In this document: piece by piece, positions 59,879 through 64,000 of the stretch
How the letters are laid out: each line of letters starts with the position of its first letter
Position numbering within the stretch: the stretch's first letter is position 1
Source: an uncultured Acetatifactor sp.
Lineage (GTDB): Bacteria > Bacillota > Clostridia > Lachnospirales > Lachnospiraceae
Assembly: GCA_910578215.1 (NCBI GenBank)
Contig: CAJTPH010000012.1
Location: 1 to 64,000 of the forward strand
Reading direction: 5' to 3'
DNA: 64,000 nt
Translations under genes and position numbers: made by a program
Notes under the pieces: model-generated
What the model saw: the letters and a program-made list of their open reading frames with translations, nothing else
What the model was told of the DNA's origin: nothing
Database searches by the model: none

Positions 59879-60178
59879 TTACAGCAAATAATTATTTTCC
59901 CGGTTTGCAATCTGTAACGTTACTAATTTATAGGTTGCAAAGCCTCCTGTAACCAAGGGCTCCCTGTTGCAGATTGCTTCTGCTTCCTCACGGCTTTCGG
60001 TTTTCAGGATATACATGCCTGCCATTCCCGGATAGCCCTTGAATACGCCGCAGATCTCCAGCTTTCCCTCATCGTCCAGCCTTCTTATGTTTTCCACGTG
60101 TTCTTCAATTACCTTTTTTGTGACCTTATTATAGGTCTTGCTTTTCTCGATCATCATCATGTACATCAGTTGTTCCAT
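59879..60178 (-). CDS. YCII-related domain protein
   Basis: 99 aa. The ferredoxin-like alpha/beta YCII fold: MEQLMYMMMIEKSKTY, EEHVENIRRLDDEGKLEICGVF (in place of the usual His-Asp helix), MAGMYILKTESREEAEAICNREP and LVTGGFATYKLVTL. Such small proteins have unclear, possibly enzymatic, roles. GGAGG precedes the ATG. It is separate from the genes upstream. Confidence 0.9.
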   Translation of the reverse strand: MEQLMYMMMIEKSKTYNKVTKKVIEEHVENIRRLDDEGKLEICGVFKGYPGMAGMYILKTESREEAEAICNREPLVTGGFATYKLVTLQIANRENNYLL

Positions 60179-60262
60179 ACAGAGACCTCCTTCATGAGTT
60201 GCGGTTGTGTTTTTGGGTTCCTAATATAGTTGTTTCCGGCTTTTGGCCGAAAGCGCTGAAAT

Positions 60263-60619
60263 TTACTGTACCTTTTTATTTTTTATCAGAGCCACAAGTG
60301 CAAGAACCGCATTGATCAGACACCAGGATGCCCAGATAACGAGATCGCTGTAATTACCATAACCTGTGAAGCCCATGAGCGCCGCTAATCCAAACAGAAC
60401 AATCAGCGCAATATTACCGCCCTTTTTCTGTGACTTTCTGGTAGCCACGGATACGATTCCACCTGACAGCATCAGGATTGCAACCAAAATTCCCACAGAG
60501 CCGGATGTGCCGCCGTTATTTTCCAGAGCATTTACCATACCTGCGGCACATGACTGAAATGTGACCAATATAAATAAAATCATTGATAAAATACCAGATA
60601 CTAATTTCCATGTTTTCAT
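60263..60619 (-). CDS. small four-helix membrane protein
   Basis: 118 aa, with hydrophobic segments at about 5-27, 42-62, 69-88 and 92-112, separated by a basic loop (TRKSQKKGG) and a short basic tail. A family I do not recognise by name; the arrangement, with a secreted DUF4352-like protein 16 bp upstream, recurs in Firmicutes. Confidence 0.8.
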   Translation of the reverse strand: MKTWKLVSGILSMILFILVTFQSCAAGMVNALENNGGTSGSVGILVAILMLSGGIVSVATRKSQKKGGNIALIVLFGLAALMGFTGYGNYSDLVIWASWCLINAVLALVALIKNKKVQ

Positions 60620-60635
60620 ATTCGTGTCCTCCCTC

Positions 60636-61574
60636 TTATTGTGCCGAAAATGTTATAGGCTGTGAATCTGTAATAGTTGAATGTGTATCTGCATCATAAA
60701 TATGAAATTTTAATTCCACGTTTTCTATTTTTTCAATACCGTTTTTCTCAAGATCCTTGGAAAATATCGTAATGTCTTCAATGGATTTCTTTCCGTCATA
60801 TATTGTAGTTGAGAAAAACGGAGTCATCATAAAGCCATTGATGGACATGTCGTTTACGGAGATTCCTACCTTTTTACCTGAATTGTTCTCGCAATATAAA
60901 AGAATTGCGCTTCCCCAAAAGCTGTTTTCATCAACGGTTTTTCCGACGATTCTGATTCCGCCCTCATTAAAAAGCTCCGCTCCCGCATCATTTGGCGTCG
61001 TATCCATGTTTGCAAACTCGGAGGTCTGAATGGTTACACATTCTGTATCAAAAATGTTTTTGTATGTATCAGAATCATATATGTGAAAATATATTTCGAT
61101 TTTCCCTACGGTTTCAATGCCTGCCGCTTTAAGCTGCGAGCTGGAAAGATAAAGAGTCTCGTTTGACTTTTTTCCGGCGGCGACATTTGATGCGAACAGG
61201 TCGGTAATCATATAATCGTTGACAATAAGCGCATTACAGCCGACCATTACAGATTTATCCGAATTATTCTCTACCAGAAGCTTAATGCCGTCTCCCCAGA
61301 TTTTGTCTGTCACATACTCCGTTGCAGTCACGACAATATCGTTCTGATTTACAAGTACCTGCTTTTCAATAGTGACTTTTGCCTCAGGTGTAGCTGCAGG
61401 CTCCGCAGTTTGATTCTCCGTTTTGTCGGTTTTGGTTCCATCTGATGCATTGGAATTGTCATTTGTAACAACCTGCTTGGTGTCGCCTGGGTCCGACGAG
61501 CCGCTTCCTAATGCCATGGCTGCAAACAAAGTAAAACAAAGCATGACAGGTAACCATTTCTTTTTCTTCTTCAT
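60636..61574 (-). CDS. secreted protein with two DUF4352/FxLYD-like beta domains
   Basis: 312 aa. A signal-peptide-like N-terminus (MKKKKKWLPVMLCFTLFAAMALG) is followed by an Asn/Thr/Asp linker. The position of a lipobox Cys reads LGSGSS, so there is no lipidation Cys. Two tandem, mutually similar beta domains (about 80-190 and 205-305) each contain ..VENNSDKSVMVGCNALIVNDYM and IEIYFHIYDSDTY or ..LKFHIYDADTH. ATG overlaps the end of the VanZ-like gene (ATGA). Extracellular, function unknown. Confidence 0.85.
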   Translation of the reverse strand: MKKKKKWLPVMLCFTLFAAMALGSGSSDPGDTKQVVTNDNSNASDGTKTDKTENQTAEPAATPEAKVTIEKQVLVNQNDIVVTATEYVTDKIWGDGIKLLVENNSDKSVMVGCNALIVNDYMITDLFASNVAAGKKSNETLYLSSSQLKAAGIETVGKIEIYFHIYDSDTYKNIFDTECVTIQTSEFANMDTTPNDAGAELFNEGGIRIVGKTVDENSFWGSAILLYCENNSGKKVGISVNDMSINGFMMTPFFSTTIYDGKKSIEDITIFSKDLEKNGIEKIENVELKFHIYDADTHSTITDSQPITFSAQ

Positions 61575-62002
61575 TTTGAACTCTCTCCCTTGTAATAGAT
61601 TTTTTTTATAATAAATGCGGCGATTACCTCAGCCAGGAATTCCACGCCAATATCGAAAACATCAAATGTTCCCCGAACCCAAGGGGTTAATTGAAGTATC
61701 TCCATAGCTGTAGAAAAAGAAAAGGCTGTAAGAAAAATCTTCGGTATACTAGCCGCACTATTACCAATCAGTCCAAACAACGCAAAAAGCAATGCGTATC
61801 CCCACAGCATATCAGGAAGATAATTCCTGACCAGTCTAAAAAATGCATTGTCTGCAGGAAATACATGAATATTGACTATATTTCCGATAACAGCGTCTAT
61901 CTTTTTTACAAAAATTACGTCCGGCGCCGCCACATAATAAATAAATGCACCGGCAAAAATGGGGCATATGATATTTAATGTAAGAAACATTTTCCTGTTC
62001 AC
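61571..62002 (-). CDS. VanZ-like family membrane protein
   Basis: 143 aa, GTG start. Four hydrophobic segments and the VanZ-like pattern LPDMLWGYALLFALFG, STAMEILQL and GTFDVFDIGVEFLAEVIAAF. VanZ itself gives low-level teicoplanin resistance, but most VanZ-like proteins have no known role. It overlaps the secreted-protein gene by 4 bp and belongs to the small-envelope operon. Confidence 0.85.
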   Translation of the reverse strand: MNRKMFLTLNIICPIFAGAFIYYVAAPDVIFVKKIDAVIGNIVNIHVFPADNAFFRLVRNYLPDMLWGYALLFALFGLIGNSAASIPKIFLTAFSFSTAMEILQLTPWVRGTFDVFDIGVEFLAEVIAAFIIKKIYYKGESSK

Positions 62003-62068
62003 ATTCGTTTATACACTCCTTAAGCTATATTTTATAACAAACATTAATATTTTTTAACATAGCGTTGT

Positions 62069-62524
62069 TCAATTCTGCAGACCGCTTGTTCTTAATGTAT
62101 CCATTCCCTGTTTTTTCAATATTGTATTTACCTCCACAATATTTCCCGGGCGTTCATTGAAAATTATCATAAGCAATGCGTCTCTGGGAATTTTGGCATA
62201 CAATGCTGGAAGCTCATATTTTTTTAATGCCCGCTGCGTTTCCTCCAAGGTCATTTCAGCCGCATAGCAGATTCTCAAGATAATATCTCTCTGCCTTGTC
62301 CTTTTTTCTCCGGAAAGCAGCTTATAACCGTATCTTTCAGGAATATCTGCCCTTAAAAACACGGTTTGCTGTGTGAGATTTTTTTCCTTAAGAATATTCT
62401 TCATGTACACAGTGAAGGCCTCATCCATCATACATCCGGAATTATCTCTGCAGTAGGAGTCGAAATTTTTAATATGCGTACTTCCTAATACTTTTTCTAA
62501 TTCATCTGTATTTTTTTCAACCAT
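62069..62524 (-). CDS. XRE-like helix-turn-helix regulator, partner of the divergent kinase
   Basis: 151 aa from the ATG at 62524 (GGGAG seven bases upstream); the start at 62554 overlaps the kinase promoter region. Residues about 35-100 hold a helix-turn-helix: MDEAFTVYMKNILKEKNLTQQTVFLRADIPERYGYKLLSGEKRTRQRDIILRICYAAEMTLEETQRAL. The C-terminus is helical. It is divergent from, and 53 bp away from, the Ser/Thr kinase, an arrangement of a regulator-kinase pair. It may control the envelope genes downstream on its strand. Confidence 0.85.
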   Translation of the reverse strand: MVEKNTDELEKVLGSTHIKNFDSYCRDNSGCMMDEAFTVYMKNILKEKNLTQQTVFLRADIPERYGYKLLSGEKRTRQRDIILRICYAAEMTLEETQRALKKYELPALYAKIPRDALLMIIFNERPGNIVEVNTILKKQGMDTLRTSGLQN

Positions 62525-62577
62525 AAAAGTCTCCCATCTGTTATAATGTAGCAAGAAAACCCGAAAGGAATAATTTC

Positions 62578-63645
62578 ATGGATTATACAGGGCGTCTTGC
62601 GATTTCTTATTATAATACAATTGCAACTATAAATAGCGAGCATAAGGTATACCTGGTTCAGCATCAGGAAAACAAGAAAATTTTTATCAAAAAAGTTCTG
62701 GATGTTTATAACCTGCACATATATGAATATTTGCAAAGTCATTGTATAACCGGCGTTCCAAAGCTGTATGAAATATATGAAGAAAACGGGCAGCTTACTC
62801 TAATAGAAGAATTTATCTCCGGTGTATCGCTGAGAGAATTTATGGACACCCAGACAATATCCTCAGATTTCATTATCCGGTTAATATGTGAGCTGTGTGA
62901 TATTCTTGGGACCCTGCATTCTCTCAACCCTCCTATCATACATAGAGACATTAAGCCTTCAAACATTATCATTACACCGGATAATCATGTGGTTCTGATA
63001 GACTTTAATGCTGCTAAATATCTTACTGACAGAGAAAATTCGGATACGGTACTGCTTGGAACGAAAGGCTATGCTGCCCCTGAGCAGTACGGGTTTTGTT
63101 CGTCTACCCCTCAGACCGATATTTATGCCTTAGGCATTTTATTGAAAGAGCTTTCGGCCGCTTTGCCTGTTTCCTTAAACATATTAGATTCCATAATCGA
63201 CAAGTGCACTCAAATGAATCCTTCCGACAGAATGGAAAATGTGTACAAGCTAAAGGCAGATATCAAAAAGCTGAAACAGAGCAAGGTGGCTAAGCAAAGT
63301 GTCAAGCCTGCAAAATGGAAAAAGTTTATTCCACCGGGCTTCAGAACAAAAAGGCCGTGGAAAATGTTGATCGCCACAATAGGATATCTATTTATTATTT
63401 TAACAAGCCTCTGTTTGCAAGTAGAAAATCCGACACCAATTACTCTTTGGGCTAATCGTATTATCTTCATATTAGTAATGTTATCCGTGGTTGTCTGCTG
63501 CTTTAACTACTGTGATATACGGAGGTTTATGCCTTTGTGCATGAACCGCCATCGTATCATACGTTATTTAGGAGTGTTTCTTTTATGTTTATTCTTAATA
63601 AATTTGTGTGTTCTTCTTCTGGTTATAGCAGAGAGTATCCTTTGA
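62578..63645 (+). CDS. membrane-linked Ser/Thr protein kinase
   Basis: 355 aa. Hanks-type kinase domain (about 1-225): N-lobe Lys in IFIKKVL, HRDIKPSNIII (about 121) with catalytic Asp, DFN instead of DFG (about 142-144), GTKGYAAPEQYG activation segment and TDIYALGILLKEL. The glycine-rich loop is not obvious. The C-terminal part has basic residues and three membrane helices (about 263-281, 289-308, 323-350), so the kinase faces the cytoplasm. AAAGG precedes the ATG, and TATAAT is in the intergenic region. It is paired with the divergent XRE-like gene. The substrate is unknown. Confidence 0.92.
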   Translation: MDYTGRLAISYYNTIATINSEHKVYLVQHQENKKIFIKKVLDVYNLHIYEYLQSHCITGVPKLYEIYEENGQLTLIEEFISGVSLREFMDTQTISSDFIIRLICELCDILGTLHSLNPPIIHRDIKPSNIIITPDNHVVLIDFNAAKYLTDRENSDTVLLGTKGYAAPEQYGFCSSTPQTDIYALGILLKELSAALPVSLNILDSIIDKCTQMNPSDRMENVYKLKADIKKLKQSKVAKQSVKPAKWKKFIPPGFRTKRPWKMLIATIGYLFIILTSLCLQVENPTPITLWANRIIFILVMLSVVVCCFNYCDIRRFMPLCMNRHRIIRYLGVFLLCLFLINLCVLLLVIAESIL

Positions 63646-63665
63646 GCGCGTGCCTCAGTGTCAAC

Positions 63666-63877
63666 ATTATACTATAATATCGTGCGCTACAGCGCACATG
63701 GAATCAGAAGTTGACACAATGTCTTCTTGTGTCAACATTATACCATATCAGCATGAAATCAAGCGCGAACAAAGTGAGCATTTGATTTCACCTGATATGG
63801 TAACGAAAGAATCAAATCTGCAAAGCAGATTATAAGCGCACAGCGCGTCAGACGCGTAGCGGCTGGATTCTTGAGTG
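63666..63877 (-). repeat. 215-bp multi-hairpin promoter-bearing repeat (copy 2, inverted)
   Basis: The reverse complement matches 26466-26680 at about nine bases in ten, including CACTCAAGAATCC, the TACCATATCAG/CTGATATGGTA stem and the GTTGACACA hairpin. The small hairpin differs (GTGCGCTGTAGCGCAC here), yet pairing is kept. It lies just after the kinase stop. Confidence 0.88.
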
Positions 63878-63887
63878 TATTAACATA

Positions 63888-63960
63888 TTCTCATGTGCTA
63901 CAGCGCACATGGAATCAGAAGTTGACACTGTGACCTTTGGTGTCAACATTATACCATATA
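63888..63960 (-). repeat. partial third copy of the same repeat
   Basis: Only the end module is present: extended -10 TATGGTATAAT, GTTGACAC/GTGTCAAC hairpin and the CTGATTCCATGTGCGC segment. It lies 10 bp beyond copy 2, in the same orientation. Confidence 0.8.
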
Positions 63961-63973
63961 TTATTTTACTTTG

Positions 63974-63994
63974 TTGCCACCACTATGGTGGCAA
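63974..63994. terminator. terminator-like hairpin at the right edge
   Basis: TTGCCACCA and TGGTGGCAA form a perfect 9-bp stem with a 3-nt loop, followed by TTTATT on the plus strand. Its gene may be the kinase or one to the right of the window. Confidence 0.5.
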
Positions 63995-64000
63995 TTTATT

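Overview
The window is a chromosomal replication-origin region of an anaerobic, low-to-mid GC Firmicute. The order rpmH-rnpA-yidD-yidC-jag-mnmE-mnmG-rsmG-parA-parB to the right of dnaA and dnaN-S4-recF-gyrB-gyrA to the left is the classic Firmicute oriC neighbourhood. DUF4446 next to parB, a DUF3881 protein after serS, LytTR/DUF3021 pairs and large sortase-type surface enzymes all point to the Lachnospiraceae (inference; no species is claimed).

Region 1 (about 0.3-24.6 kb) is a pectin / rhamnogalacturonan-I island. Three very large secreted proteins lie head to tail on the minus strand: a 1609-aa multi-module surface protein, a PL1-type pectate lyase and a 2193-aa PL11-type rhamnogalacturonan lyase. 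They look like one operon ending at a strong terminator at about 1.9 kb. The presumed promoter has a run of nine G between a perfect -35 and an extended -10, the layout of a phase-variable switch. A second minus-strand operon encodes proteins without signal peptides: a GH105 unsaturated rhamnogalacturonyl hydrolase, a CE12-type acetylesterase with SLH repeats and a GH112 phosphorylase. In this context the phosphorylase is best read as a galactosyl-rhamnose phosphorylase. A dCache/HD-GYP/receiver signalling protein lies between the operons. Together these genes could cut pectin outside the cell and finish acetylated, galactosylated RG-I fragments inside; no transporter is present in the window.

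Region 2 (24.7-30.7 kb) is accessory: an ABC transporter diverging from a LytTR/DUF3021 pair, a Nudix hydrolase, two unrecognised proteins, a MITE-like remnant and a CPA2 antiporter. A 215-bp promoter-bearing repeat here recurs inverted at the right edge.

Region 3 (30.9-59.8 kb) is the origin core. Genes run outward on both sides of DnaA-box arrays at 40.5-40.8 kb and 38.6-39.0 kb. GyrB has an acidic insert of about 140 residues. Between rsmG and parA lie a cytoplasmic DegS-like histidine kinase and a NarL/DegU-like response regulator, separated by two small genes. The intergenic spaces hold four copies, plus a fifth partial one before an HD-GYP gene, of a repeated element with compensatory stem changes. 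This is my best candidate for an undescribed structured RNA family. Two perfect parS sites precede parA and a one-mismatch parS lies inside the kinase gene.

Region 4 (59.8-64 kb) holds a YCII protein, a small-envelope-protein operon (XRE-like regulator, VanZ-like protein, secreted protein, membrane protein), a divergent Ser/Thr kinase with C-terminal membrane segments, and the inverted repeat copies.
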